64,000 nucleotides of DNA from Sporolactobacillus sp. THM19-2. GTDB lineage: Bacteria > Bacillota > Bacilli > Bacillales > Sporolactobacillaceae. Below, piece after piece: positions 50,401-58,467 of this stretch (position 1 is its first letter; the number at the start of each line of letters is the position of its first letter). The notes under the pieces were generated by a model. The model worked only from the letters and a program-made list of their open reading frames with translations. It was not told where the DNA came from and made no database searches. The stretch lies in NCBI RefSeq assembly GCF_004153195.1, contig NZ_SEMC01000010.1, positions 1 through 64,000 on the forward strand, written 5' to 3'. The position numbers and the translations under genes are program-made.

Positions 50401-50989
50401 CCTTCATTTTCCCTGCGGTTAACTGGAGATAATCATCGCTGTCGAGGTACTTTCCTTCAAGTTCTGCTTCAAAAGACTGATAGACCAGTGACAGATCGTG
50501 AAGTTTGTCCCCGAGAAGCCGGTCTCCATCATGCTCCTCATCGACTGCCTTTGCATGAGCGGAAAGACGTTCCGGAGTCAGACAATAACGTTTGAGCTCT
50601 GTCACCGTATCTTTAAGTACATCATAGAAGCCGTTCTGTTCCGATGCTTTGCGGAATAAACGCAGCTCACCCCGGCTTTGCTCAACAATTCTGCGAAGCA
50701 GCATGGCGACACCTGTTCCATTCAGATGGATCCGTGTGATCCCTCCAGACTGCTGGAGGACGCGCAGTGCAAGCCGGGGAATGCTGTAGACATTCAGACG
50801 CGTCATACCGCCTGTGCCGACAGCTCTGGCAAACTGATATTCCATACTGAAGGTCATGTGTTCCGGTACAAGATAAATCAGCGGCGGTCCGGATGGATTT
50901 TCCCGAAGCCGGCTGATGACTTCCTGCATGCAGGCTGTCGTCTTCCCCGTACCCGGGCGTCCCAGTATAAAACGTACCGACATCAGCAT
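47480..50989 (-). CDS. addB: ATP-dependent helicase/nuclease subunit B (AddB)
   Basis: A 1,169-aa partner of AddA with an inactivated helicase fold, a recB-type nuclease and an Fe-S cluster. The N-terminal P-loop is LGRPGTGKTTACMQEV. The Fe-S Cys residues are FNACPFSQFASYG (~800) and CTYCPFRPVC near the C terminus. The nuclease motif is LRIIDYKSGLKDL. It is first in the addB-addA-sbcD-sbcC operon, an order conserved in Bacilli. A LexA-type box lies 60-75 bp upstream. Confidence 0.96.
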   Translation of the reverse strand: MLMSVRFILGRPGTGKTTACMQEVISRLRENPSGPPLIYLVPEHMTFSMEYQFARAVGTGGMTRLNVYSIPRLALRVLQQSGGITRIHLNGTGVAMLLRRIVEQSRGELRLFRKASEQNGFYDVLKDTVTELKRYCLTPERLSAHAKAVDEEHDGDRLLGDKLHDLSLVYQSFEAELEGKYLDSDDYLQLTAGKMKETDFLKQAEVWVDGFQTMTPEEQLVTEELMETAKRTTVIIGADKAYDRPPDEFSPFRHPALLYIQLDAWAEEMQLPSEPLIIKSRVVRTQKRALKHLNLSFGRYPLATCDQTDGIVLTEAVNKREEIEQAARDIIALTRDHTIRYREITVLVRNLDQYADLIETIFGDYGIPIFIDQKKSMRHHPLIELIRSALEVVQQNWRYEPVFRCAKTDLIHPAGIPLSEAREAIDELENYVLAYGIYGRKKWTEKKPWDYRVNRGLKEEPGKMSKEEREAQKRINHLRALIAGPLQGFEQELKSAKNIRDKCKAIYDFLINLMIPDKLEWLARDAEKKGQLEEAKEHGQVWKAVIDMLDQCVEGAGDEPLSLDLFTKIIDTGLDQLEFALVPPALDQVLAGSLDRMRSTELKAVFLLGVNEGVLPAKPSERGLFSDEDRTLLEERGLHVAEGDNGQMSGENELCFRALSLPTERLFLSYPLASEAGESMKASPLIGRIKRRFPGLKVRLSPSEPRALSEENQMQFINAPGKTISYLAAQIREWQKGYGMSDIWWDTYNWYTSRVKWKDTARRRLSGLFSRNEASLSPASARALYGETIQASVSRMERFNACPFSQFASYGLGLREREVFQLDAPDIGQLFHLAVRKMIEEIMSHHMTWNDLSEGDCDKLASETVTRIAPNLQHQILTSSSRYGYLQHKLEQVVARAARVMRRHAQSSGFVPVGLELPFGPGKPLPALTFDLPGGCRMEVVGRIDRIDKATIGDRILLRIIDYKSGLKDLNLSDVYYGLALQMLAYLDVVITYSQKWIGTQAEPAGVLYFHIHNPTLSLDHKLPGDAIEEELYKKFKMKGLLLADEPALLLNDAHAQGGWSQIAPFGLKKNGGYYKGSSVAGKEQFHALRTYTRAVMKDVGQKITGGDVRIAPFKDKSRVPCTYCPFRPVCLFDQSRPGNNYRVLKQLSADRVLEEIKGKETENDDPKA

Positions 50990-51051
50990 TCCCCCTCAAA
51001 AACTTTTATCCGATCACAACCAATCGAACTTTTTCTATTATAACATAAAGA

Positions 51052-51063
51052 GAACGTCTGTTC
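51052..51063. promoter_or_regulatory. LexA (DinR) box upstream of addB
   Basis: A GAAC-N4-GTTC site; the N4 on the minus strand (AGAC) also fits the Bacillus consensus RNRY. It lies about 10 bp upstream of a TATAAT (~51038-51043 on the minus strand), within the likely addB promoter. Confidence 0.6.
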
Positions 51064-51115
51064 CCACCTATATTCTACATTTTACTCTGAAAATCTTCTT
51101 CATATCATTCTGAGT

Positions 51116-51147
51116 ACCATAAAAAAAAGCGGTCAATATGAACCGCC
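51116..51147 (-). terminator. Terminator of the thiamine-binding protein gene
   Basis: GCGGT (51129-51133) pairs with ACCGC (51142-51146). On the minus strand at least eight T follow. Confidence 0.8.
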
Positions 51148-51218
51148 TGAGTTGCCTCATTCATTCTGTAAACAGCTATACAGTTGTGGCCGGCAGCCCT
51201 GCGACAGCCTTCTTTATC

Positions 51219-51512
51219 TCAGGATTTCCGGTACTTTCCAACTTTTTCCTCAATCGATGTACCCTGCGGCCGGAAATGAATTTTTACTTCAGCTGCAACT
51301 TCATCGGCACCTGCCTCAACTGTTGCATAAATTGTTTTTTTCACGACTTCAAGCAGGTCGTCCAGTTCCCCTTCCAGAACCGTCTCCAGGGCGTCAACTT
51401 CATATTTCACCCCTGATTTCTGAATTTCCTCAATCGCTTTGTCGACCAGGCCATATGTCTCTTTTTCTTTTGAAAAAGGAAGAATCTGCAAACCAACATT
51501 ACTTTTCGGCAT
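51219..51512 (-). CDS. MTH1187-family thiamine-binding protein (YqgV-like)
   Basis: A 97-aa cytoplasmic protein of the UPF0045/MTH1187 family, which binds thiamine-type ligands in the members studied. Key segments are VGLQILPFSKEKETYGLVDKAI and GVKYEVDALETVLEGELDDLL, and length is typical. Its role may be vitamin transfer or storage. It follows the ppiB remnant on the same strand and has its own terminator. Confidence 0.85.
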   Translation of the reverse strand: MPKSNVGLQILPFSKEKETYGLVDKAIEEIQKSGVKYEVDALETVLEGELDDLLEVVKKTIYATVEAGADEVAAEVKIHFRPQGTSIEEKVGKYRKS

Positions 51513-51555
51513 GGTACATGCCCCTTTCTTTTTTAGTCTTCCTGATCCCGGACTG

Positions 51556-51675
51556 TCAATTGATCATGATATCACCGTTTTTCATTGCTCGAACCGTATC
51601 CAGTCCCTCTGTGACCTGTCCGAAAACAGGATGAACTCCGTCGAGATGCGGCTGCGGCGTATGGACGATAAAGAA
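51556..51675 (-). pseudogene. ppiB: ppiB (cyclophilin) remnant, C-terminal ~39 codons
   Basis: The minus strand encodes [20 protein letters not shown] and then [19 protein letters not shown] before a stop. This matches the C-terminal part of bacterial cyclophilin-type prolyl isomerases. The first ~100 codons, including the catalytic Arg and Gln region, are absent. The match begins exactly where repeat copy 4 ends (51676). The ORF continues upstream only through repeat DNA. It is therefore a broken gene, lost by insertion plus deletion or by recombination at the repeat. Confidence 0.8.
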
Positions 51676-51854
51676 GTGAAGGACGGGCCGTAAACATGCC
51701 CAGGCGGGGGATACCTGCCCGCAGGAGCCCGATGGGTTCAACAAACAATCATTGGGGGATGGGCCTAGGCTAAAAACGAGGACGTCCTGTTGCAATGCCT
51801 GCACGGGCACGATCTGTGCGCCCGAAAATCCCGGCTGATTGAAGTTTCACTTTA
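51676..51854 (-). repeat. Dispersed intergenic repeat, copy 4 (inverted)
   Basis: About 179 bp on the minus strand. Matches other copies in GTGAAACTTCAATCAGCC, GGGCGCACAG, CCGTGCAGGCATTGC, TTTTTAGCCT, GGCCCATCCCCCAATGATTG, GTTGAACCCATCGGGC and CTCCTGCGGGCA. The right end is shortened (no CTCATGACC block). It lies between the PAP2 gene and the ppiB remnant and abuts the latter. Confidence 0.82.
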
Positions 51855-51862
51855 TTTTCATC

Positions 51863-52507
51863 TTAACGGCATCCGCGCCTGGAATCAATAAAAATGACAA
51901 TCAGTGCAGTTATTCCGACAAATACGCCGCCCATGCAGTAACCGGCAAGAATATCTGTAAAAAAATGGACACGAAGGAACGGCCGGCTGAAACCGATCAG
52001 AACGATCATCGCCAGACAAAGCGCGATCCAGAGTCTGCGCATGGACCTGTGACGGATCAGCGGAGCAATCAGAATTATAAGGAGTCCATAGACTGTGGCA
52101 GCGTTCATGGCATGGCCGCTGGGAAAACTGTAACCTGTCTCATGGACCAGGTGGGGAAAATCAGGGCGATCCCGCATCACCCAATGTTTCAGAAGTGAAT
52201 TCATTCCCCGTTCAGCCCAGAAAGCCAGCGGCAGCAGAACCAGCGCCACAAGCCTCTTTTTATAAATAAGAAAAAGAGAGGCCAGAATAATGATGATGAT
52301 TAACAGCCGGCTCGTCCCAAAATCCGTTATTTTAGAGAAGAAAAAAACAGTGGTGTCCGTCCTGAACAGATCAAGTGCCTGGATCAGCCGATTGTCCAGA
52401 GAACGGACCTCCGGGACCCGCACAAGCAGAACAAAGATCAGAAACAGCAGTGCACTGACAAGCACCAGCCACAGCCAGCGGACGGCAACATTTTTTTGAT
52501 TCATCAT
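51863..52507 (-). CDS. PAP2-family membrane phosphatase
   Basis: A 214-aa membrane protein with about six helices and the three-part acid-phosphatase motif: KHWVMRDRP (~95), GYSFPSGHAMNA (~120) and SRPFLRVHFFTDILAG (~170). It probably acts on undecaprenyl pyrophosphate or phosphatidylglycerol phosphate on the outer face; substrate cannot be fixed from sequence. The start is ATG at 52507 (or 52504) after GGAGGAGG; the ORF is open further upstream. Confidence 0.88.
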   Translation of the reverse strand: MMNQKNVAVRWLWLVLVSALLFLIFVLLVRVPEVRSLDNRLIQALDLFRTDTTVFFFSKITDFGTSRLLIIIIILASLFLIYKKRLVALVLLPLAFWAERGMNSLLKHWVMRDRPDFPHLVHETGYSFPSGHAMNAATVYGLLIILIAPLIRHRSMRRLWIALCLAMIVLIGFSRPFLRVHFFTDILAGYCMGGVFVGITALIVIFIDSRRGCR

Positions 52508-52639
52508 GGACCTCCTCCACTGATGTCTGTACAAAACTGCACGTCAGGTTTTGCCTGTTCAGACATCGAATCCCCGTTTTTGCAGCGATAACGAACAATC
52601 CTTTATAATGAAAGAAAGCGAATTAAAGAAGGCGATATT

Positions 52640-53089
52640 TTGACTGATTTTACCTTCCATGCCGGCGGATGCTGGCGTGGTTCCTGGGACGGCAGCGGCC
52701 GGATCAAAGCCGGCAATCTGGAAAATGTGATTTCCGTCGATCCGTCGATGGGGGGAGCCGGTACAGGAACAAATCCTGATGAACTGCTGCTCAGTGCACT
52801 TTCTTCCTGCTATATGATCACGCTTGGCATTAGACTGCATAAGGAAAACATCGTTTATGACCATATTTCTATTCAGTCGGAAGGTTCAGTAACCAAAAAA
52901 GGGGGACTTCATTTTGAAAGTGTGACACACCGGCCGATCATCTGTCTTTCCGGACAAATCACTGATCATCTGCGTGAAAGGCTGTCCTTCTGCATCAGAC
53001 AGGCTGAAAAAGACTGCATGATCGCAAAAGCCGTACACGGAAATGTGCGGATCAACGTAGCTCCGCGTTTTGAAACAGTAACAGGTTAA
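52640..53089 (+). CDS. OsmC/Ohr-family protein
   Basis: A 149-aa protein of the OsmC/Ohr family of thiol peroxidases. The two family Cys are present: one in LLSALSSCYMITLG (~57) and one in RQAEKDCMIAKAV (~127); both are needed for reducing organic hydroperoxides. The start is TTG at 52640 after AAGAAGGCG. It is divergent from the PAP2 gene; the ~130-bp gap should hold both promoters. Confidence 0.85.
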   Translation: MTDFTFHAGGCWRGSWDGSGRIKAGNLENVISVDPSMGGAGTGTNPDELLLSALSSCYMITLGIRLHKENIVYDHISIQSEGSVTKKGGLHFESVTHRPIICLSGQITDHLRERLSFCIRQAEKDCMIAKAVHGNVRINVAPRFETVTG

Positions 53090-53097
53090 TTCAGACA

Positions 53098-53146
53098 AAA
53101 AGCATGGACAAGAGCACACGCTTCTGTTCATGCTTTTTCTTTTTTA
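53098..53146. terminator. Bidirectional terminator after the OsmC-like gene
   Basis: A long imperfect stem (53098-53114 with 53120-53136) is followed by a T-rich run on the plus strand. It overlaps the last codons of the convergent gene at 53128. Confidence 0.7.
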
Positions 53147-53448
53147 ATGAACATCATGAATTTATACAGGTTGTCACGTACGAGATAATTCGTCTGCTGA
53201 ATCTGACGTGAAAGCTTCCGGACTTTTTCTTTCTTTTTGAAAAAATCCAGCTGCATGTTTGATATTTTCTCGGTCAGTTCATTTTTCTCAATGACGATTT
53301 TTTCCGTCTGGCGACGCAGGCGTTCACTCGTTCTGGAAATTTTAGCCAATGACCCCTTCATTTGTCTGGCCGTTCTTGAAGCTGAAACAAAAAAGCCAAT
53401 GACCGCTGCGACAACCAGTATCAGGCTTAAGTAGACAATAATCATCAT
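53128..53448 (-). CDS. Membrane-anchored coiled-coil protein, hypothetical
   Basis: A 106-aa protein with one N-terminal membrane helix (~3-23) followed by a charged coiled coil (~30-85; segment SERLRRQTEKIVIEKNELTEK). It ends KFMMFIKKEKA. Start: two adjacent ATGs after AAAGAGG. I do not recognise the family; similar small anchored coiled-coil proteins occur in Bacilli with unknown roles. It lies upstream of and convergent with the OsmC-like gene. Confidence 0.6.
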   Translation of the reverse strand: MMIIVYLSLILVVAAVIGFFVSASRTARQMKGSLAKISRTSERLRRQTEKIVIEKNELTEKISNMQLDFFKKKEKVRKLSRQIQQTNYLVRDNLYKFMMFIKKEKA

Positions 53449-53514
53449 GCACGCCTCTTTTCGGATCGATCACTCCATGGTGTACCCTCTGCTCTTATCA
53501 TACCCTAACCGGCG

Positions 53515-55017
53515 TTAAAGATCATATTTTGTGTGTAAATTTTCCGGTAAAAACTGCGCCAGTTTCCTTCTCAATAATTTTCTCGAGGCATTCCGCGGCA
53601 TGGCGTCAACCCGAATGACCCGGACAGGGATCTTGTAGCGGGCGAGCCTGCCTGCGCAGAAGCGGAGTATCTCTTCTTCAGTAATGTGCTGTTCGTTTTT
53701 GGCTATGGTGACAAAGGCACAGGGGACTTCTCCCCATTTTTCATCCTTTACACCGATGACACCGGCTTCTTTAATAGCAGGATGACTCATAAGGACAGAT
53801 TCGATTTCCGCCGGATAAACGTTCTCTCCACCGGATATAATCAAATCACAGCGCCGGTCCAGGACATACAGAAAACCATCGCTGTCCAGATACCCGATAT
53901 CACCTGTATGCAGCCATCCGTTCGTAAAGGCACGTTCGGTTGCCGCCGGGCGCCGCCAGTAACCTTTTGTCACATTCGGACCCCGCACAAGGATCTCACC
54001 GGGCGACCCGGAATCAGACTGGGCCGGGCGGTCAATGCGTACCTCACCGGGAAAAAGGGGTTTACCTGCTGATCCGATTTTCGAAAACATATATTCAGGA
54101 GACAAAGTAACCATTTGCGAAGCCGTTTCTGTCAGTCCGTATGTCTGATATACGGGGACGTGTTTTGTCTCACACCGGCGCAGAAGGGGAAGCGGCGCCG
54201 GTCCGCCTCCGAGCAGCATGCAGCGAAACGGTCCGGGATAATTTTTATCCTGCAGATCATCAAGCATGCGCCTGAGCATGTTCGAGACAACAGACATCAT
54301 CGTCACCCCGTTAAAGCAGATCTGCCGGTTAGCTTCCTGCGGATCAAACTTTTTGCGCAGAACAACCGTCATCCCGTAAATCAGATTTTTCATCAGAATC
54401 GATAGGCCGCTGACGTGGAAAAGCGGCACACAAGAGAGCCATTTATCGGACCGTTCCAGGCCGAGATTCAGTGCTGAACCGACTGCACTCCACCAGTGAT
54501 TACCACAGGTCAGAACAACGCCTTTCGGGTGACCGGTAGTGCCCGAGGTATAAATGATCGTGCATGGTGCGCTCATATCCATTTCACCTGGCACTTCTCC
54601 GGCTGCTTCACGCGCGTTCATGATGTCTGACTTATTTATAAATGGGATCGAATTTTTCCTGGCGACGGCGATTCCCGCCGCTTCACAAGCCTGATCACTG
54701 ATCACTTTTTTTGCCTCACTGTCCTCAGCCTGCCAGCTCAGTTCATCCACACTCAGTCGGATATTAAGTGGAACAGCGACGGCTCCGATCATCGCAAGGG
54801 CATGATAGAGACGGACGAGATCAAGTGTATTTTCACCGAGGAGAGCAATAGGATCCCCTTTTTGGATTCCAAGAGCCAAAAGGCGCCGTGCGATACCGGT
54901 AACCTGGCTGCACAGCGTTTTAAAGGTCATGTCCCCGTCTTCCGTTTCGAAAGCAATCCGATCAGGTGTCAGACGGGCGCGCTGAATCAGCCAGTTCGGC
55001 ATTTTCAACTCATTCAT
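53515..55017 (-). CDS. menE: O-succinylbenzoate-CoA ligase
   Basis: Adenylate-forming enzyme that activates o-succinylbenzoate with CoA in menaquinone synthesis; 500 aa. AMP-binding motifs: CTIIYTSGTTGHPKGVVL (~155), YQTYGLTETASQ (~290), GWLHTGDIGYLDSDGFLYVL (~370) and the C-terminal catalytic Lys region ASRKLLRRKL. ATG at 55017 follows AAGGTGAT. It lies 17 bp after menB. Confidence 0.92.
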   Translation of the reverse strand: MNELKMPNWLIQRARLTPDRIAFETEDGDMTFKTLCSQVTGIARRLLALGIQKGDPIALLGENTLDLVRLYHALAMIGAVAVPLNIRLSVDELSWQAEDSEAKKVISDQACEAAGIAVARKNSIPFINKSDIMNAREAAGEVPGEMDMSAPCTIIYTSGTTGHPKGVVLTCGNHWWSAVGSALNLGLERSDKWLSCVPLFHVSGLSILMKNLIYGMTVVLRKKFDPQEANRQICFNGVTMMSVVSNMLRRMLDDLQDKNYPGPFRCMLLGGGPAPLPLLRRCETKHVPVYQTYGLTETASQMVTLSPEYMFSKIGSAGKPLFPGEVRIDRPAQSDSGSPGEILVRGPNVTKGYWRRPAATERAFTNGWLHTGDIGYLDSDGFLYVLDRRCDLIISGGENVYPAEIESVLMSHPAIKEAGVIGVKDEKWGEVPCAFVTIAKNEQHITEEEILRFCAGRLARYKIPVRVIRVDAMPRNASRKLLRRKLAQFLPENLHTKYDL

Positions 55018-55034
55018 GACTGATCATCACCTTA

Positions 55035-55856
55035 TCAGGGAAACTTTGGAAATCTGCTGAAATCCGGGTCACGTTTTTCTTTAAAAGCGTCACGGCCTTC
55101 TTTTGCCTCATCGGTTGTGTAATAAAGCAGCGTGGCATCCCCGCCCAGCTGCTGCAGTCCGGCCAGGCCATCTGTGTCGGCATTAAATGAAGCTTTGAGG
55201 AACCGCAGCGCAGTTGCACTTTTTGACAGCATTTCCTTTGCCCACTTAATTGTTTCATCCTCCAGATGTTCGAGCGGAACGACTGCATTCACGAGTCCCA
55301 TGTCCAGCGCCTGCTGCGCATTATATTGACGGCACAGAAACCAGATTTCACGGGCCTTCTTCTGGCCGACTATACGCGCCAGTAACCCTGCACCGTAACC
55401 GGCATCAAAACTTCCGACTTTCGGTCCTGTCTGGCCGAATACGGCGTTATCCGCAGCAATGGTCAGATCACAGACCACCTGAAGGACATTTCCTCCACCT
55501 ATGGCATACCCGGCAACCATGGCAATCACAGGCTTCGGGATAATCCGGATCAGGTGCTGCAGATCAAGAACGTTCAGGCGCGGCACATGATCACTTCCGA
55601 CATATCCGCCATTTCCCCGGACCTTCTGATCACCGCCTGAACAGAATGCTAACGTTCCCGCACCAGTCAGGATGACTACACCGATACTTGAATCATCTCT
55701 GGCGCGTGAGAAGGCGTCAATCATTTCCATGACTGTTTTTGGTGTAAACGCGTTTCTTACCTGAGGGCGATTAATTGTTATTTTGGCAATGCCTTCATAC
55801 CGTTCAAAAATGATCTCATCATAAGGCTCGATGACCTTCCATTCAACAGAGGACAT
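55035..55856 (-). CDS. menB: 1,4-dihydroxy-2-naphthoyl-CoA synthase
   Basis: Crotonase-fold enzyme that closes the naphthoquinone ring, 273 aa. Oxyanion-hole and active-site segments are present: [46 protein letters not shown] and the C-terminal [11 protein letters not shown]. The start is ATG at 55856 with AAAGGAAG upstream; the ORF is open 35 codons further without homology. It leads the menB-menE pair; menF, menD, menH and menC are not in this window. Confidence 0.95.
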   Translation of the reverse strand: MSSVEWKVIEPYDEIIFERYEGIAKITINRPQVRNAFTPKTVMEMIDAFSRARDDSSIGVVILTGAGTLAFCSGGDQKVRGNGGYVGSDHVPRLNVLDLQHLIRIIPKPVIAMVAGYAIGGGNVLQVVCDLTIAADNAVFGQTGPKVGSFDAGYGAGLLARIVGQKKAREIWFLCRQYNAQQALDMGLVNAVVPLEHLEDETIKWAKEMLSKSATALRFLKASFNADTDGLAGLQQLGGDATLLYYTTDEAKEGRDAFKEKRDPDFSRFPKFP

Positions 55857-56013
55857 GTTAAAGAGACTTCCTTTCTGACAATAAAAGTATGTATGCGTTT
55901 CCGTGATTTCCCGCACATCACAGTTTATTTTATCACACGACAGATCATCAGTCAGAATCAAGGCTCACCACCGGTACTTTTCGCGTCTGAAATCAAAAAA
56001 GATCATACCGGTC

Positions 56014-56043
56014 TTGCCCGGTTTTCATCCGTTTTGCTATACT
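56014..56043 (+). promoter_or_regulatory. fabL promoter
   Basis: TTGCCC (56014-56019), 18-bp spacer and TATACT (56038-56043), about 27 bp before the fabL TTG start. Confidence 0.6.
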
Positions 56044-56054
56044 GTATGGGATAA

Positions 56055-56825
<771 letters not shown>

Positions 56826-56838
56826 TACACCATCAGAA

Positions 56839-56872
56839 AAAAGGAAGAGGCTTAAGTCCTCTTCCCTTTTTT
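56839..56872. terminator. Bidirectional terminator between fabL and sodC
   Basis: GGAAGAGG (56843-56850) pairs with CCTCTTCC (56858-56865), flanked by A and T runs on both sides. Confidence 0.8.
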
Positions 56873-56902
56873 CGGTCATCATCCAAACCCGATCTGCCAA
56901 CA

Positions 56903-57457
56903 TTAACGGATCACGCCGCAGATAACACGTTTTCCGGAGTTTCCCGCAGGATCTGTTTTCTGATCATCCCCTGATTCATGAATAATCAGGGCTGAACCAT
57001 CAGCATCCCTGAGTGAGTTCGCCTTTCCTTCTTCCAGTGTCACCATGGGATTAAAAATAACTGTTTTTACCCGGCCCTGACTGTCGGCAAAAATATTCGG
57101 CATATCGCCTGCATGCGGGCCAAGAGGATTTTTTAATCCATGTTTTTTATGTTCCGGATTAAAGTGTTCACCGGCAGACATAAAGTCCGGAGGCGAGCAA
57201 ATGCCGTTTTCATGGAAATGGATGCCATGTATCCCCGGTTTCAGCTTTTCGGCCTGGAGGGCAATTCTGACCCCTTTTGCTGTTTCCGTTAAGATGGCTT
57301 CCCCAACCTGCTCTCCAGAGGAATCGGTCAGCTGGACAATCAGTCTCTGATTTTTTTGTTCTTTAGCACTTACGCGGTCACCTGACTGGTTTCCATAAGC
57401 TGCTGCGACAAGAATCACGACCGTACACACGATATAAAAAAATCTTCCGAAGTTCAA
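56903..57457 (-). CDS. sodC: Cu/Zn superoxide dismutase-like protein (SodC/YojM)
   Basis: A 184-aa exported protein with an N-terminal hydrophobic signal/anchor (~5-25). Metal-site motifs: HGIHFHENGIC (two Cu ligands and start of disulfide), GEHFNPEHKKHG, GPHAGDMPNI (Zn), ALIIHESGDD (Cu) and the C-terminal KRVICGVI (second disulfide Cys). All expected Cu and Zn ligands appear present. Start is TTG at 57457, because GGGAGGT lies 10 nt upstream; the longer ORF would begin upstream of that site. Confidence 0.85.
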   Translation of the reverse strand: MNFGRFFYIVCTVVILVAAAYGNQSGDRVSAKEQKNQRLIVQLTDSSGEQVGEAILTETAKGVRIALQAEKLKPGIHGIHFHENGICSPPDFMSAGEHFNPEHKKHGLKNPLGPHAGDMPNIFADSQGRVKTVIFNPMVTLEEGKANSLRDADGSALIIHESGDDQKTDPAGNSGKRVICGVIR

Positions 57458-57582
57458 TTTGGATCGACCTCCCGGATATATCATGCTCAGAATACGTCAT
57501 TTTACTCATTACAGCCCTTTTCAACCGGGAAAAATGATGCTATCCTTTCGATGAACTTGAAATAGAAACCGGGGGGAACCGA

Positions 57583-58047
57583 ATGAAAATATTCAGGGAA
57601 TTTAAAAGTTTTATCGCACGGGGGAATGTGATTGATTTAGCCGTTGCGGTCATTATCGGCGCAGCATTCGGGCAAATTGTCAACTCGCTGGTAAAGGATA
57701 TTGTGATGCCGCCGATCGGACTCCTGCTTGGCAAGGTGGATTTCAGCAATCTGTATATTAATCTCTCCGGGAAAACCTACAGCAGCCTGGATGCGGCTCA
57801 AAAGGCCGGAGCACCGACGATTAACTATGGTTTATTTATTAACAGCATCATTAATTTTCTGATTATCGCTGCAGTCATTTTCTTGATGGTCAGGCTCATT
57901 AACCGCACACCCCTCAAAAAACCGGCCTCACCAGAGACTAAACTGTGTCCTTACTGTCTTTCTTCCATACCCGTCAAAGCCACGAGATGCCCGCACTGTA
58001 CGTCTCAGCTCTCTGAACAGTCTGAACATGCAGCCGGTCAAAAATAA
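57583..58047 (+). CDS. mscL: Large-conductance mechanosensitive channel MscL with C-terminal zinc ribbon
   Basis: Osmotic safety valve, 154 aa. TM1 [20 protein letters not shown] (~14-33) carries the gating region; [16 protein letters not shown] and TM2 (~88-106) follow. The usual C-terminal helix bundle is replaced by a tail with two CxxC pairs, LCPYCLSS and TRCPHCTS (~122-141), which looks like a zinc ribbon. Plain MscL proteins are ~130-140 aa. ATG at 57583 follows GGGGGAA. A hairpin terminator follows. Confidence 0.93.
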   Translation: MKIFREFKSFIARGNVIDLAVAVIIGAAFGQIVNSLVKDIVMPPIGLLLGKVDFSNLYINLSGKTYSSLDAAQKAGAPTINYGLFINSIINFLIIAAVIFLMVRLINRTPLKKPASPETKLCPYCLSSIPVKATRCPHCTSQLSEQSEHAAGQK

Positions 58048-58061
58048 AAGTACAGATCTGA

Positions 58062-58098
58062 GGCAGCAGTCCTGTCATCACGGGCTGCTGCCACTTTT
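58062..58098 (+). terminator. mscL terminator
   Basis: GGCAGCAG (58062-58069) pairs with CTGCTGCC (58085-58092), followed by a short T run. Confidence 0.6.
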
Positions 58099-58182
58099 AC
58101 AGATTCTTAAAAATTCACTACAAAATAATCCAGAATTATGTATAATGGGTGATGCACGATATGTATGGGAGGCAAGTGAGCC

Positions 58183-58467
58183 ATGTCTTTGCAGGATGAT
58201 CTGATCATGATGACCGGCATTCTCCTGATTATTGCCGGAATCGTCCTGATTCTGAAAAAAAGAAAATGCACCTTACCCTCTCGTCTCAAGCGACGCCTGC
58301 GGCTTCCCTCAAGATTTTTTGCTACGCTCGGCATTATTTTACTTCTTGCCGGTACTGCTCTGATCATCTCTCCTCTGCTCATCGTTAATATGGGACTCGA
58401 TTTCTGGATTGTGTTTTTTCTGGGTGTCTTTGCCTGTCTGATGCTGTTGATCATGTTTTTTTTATAA
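58183..58467 (+). CDS. Small membrane protein, 94 aa, hypothetical
   Basis: Three hydrophobic segments (~7-24, 46-66 and 72-94) with a basic loop between the first two (KKRKCTLPSRLKRRLRLPSR). ATG at 58183 follows GGGAGGC. The stop codon directly abuts the stop of the convergent Nudix gene. No family recognised. Confidence 0.6.
   Translation: MSLQDDLIMMTGILLIIAGIVLILKKRKCTLPSRLKRRLRLPSRFFATLGIILLLAGTALIISPLLIVNMGLDFWIVFFLGVFACLMLLIMFFL

Noticed and set aside
51676-51810. N-terminal half of the 84-aa ORF that contains the ppiB tail
   Set aside because: These codons are repeat DNA read through by chance; only the part from 51675 downward is cyclophilin-like.
16260-51854. Reading the dispersed repeats as insertion-sequence ends with a transposase
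   Set aside because: No transposase ORF and no perfect terminal inverted repeats are present; at most a non-autonomous element.
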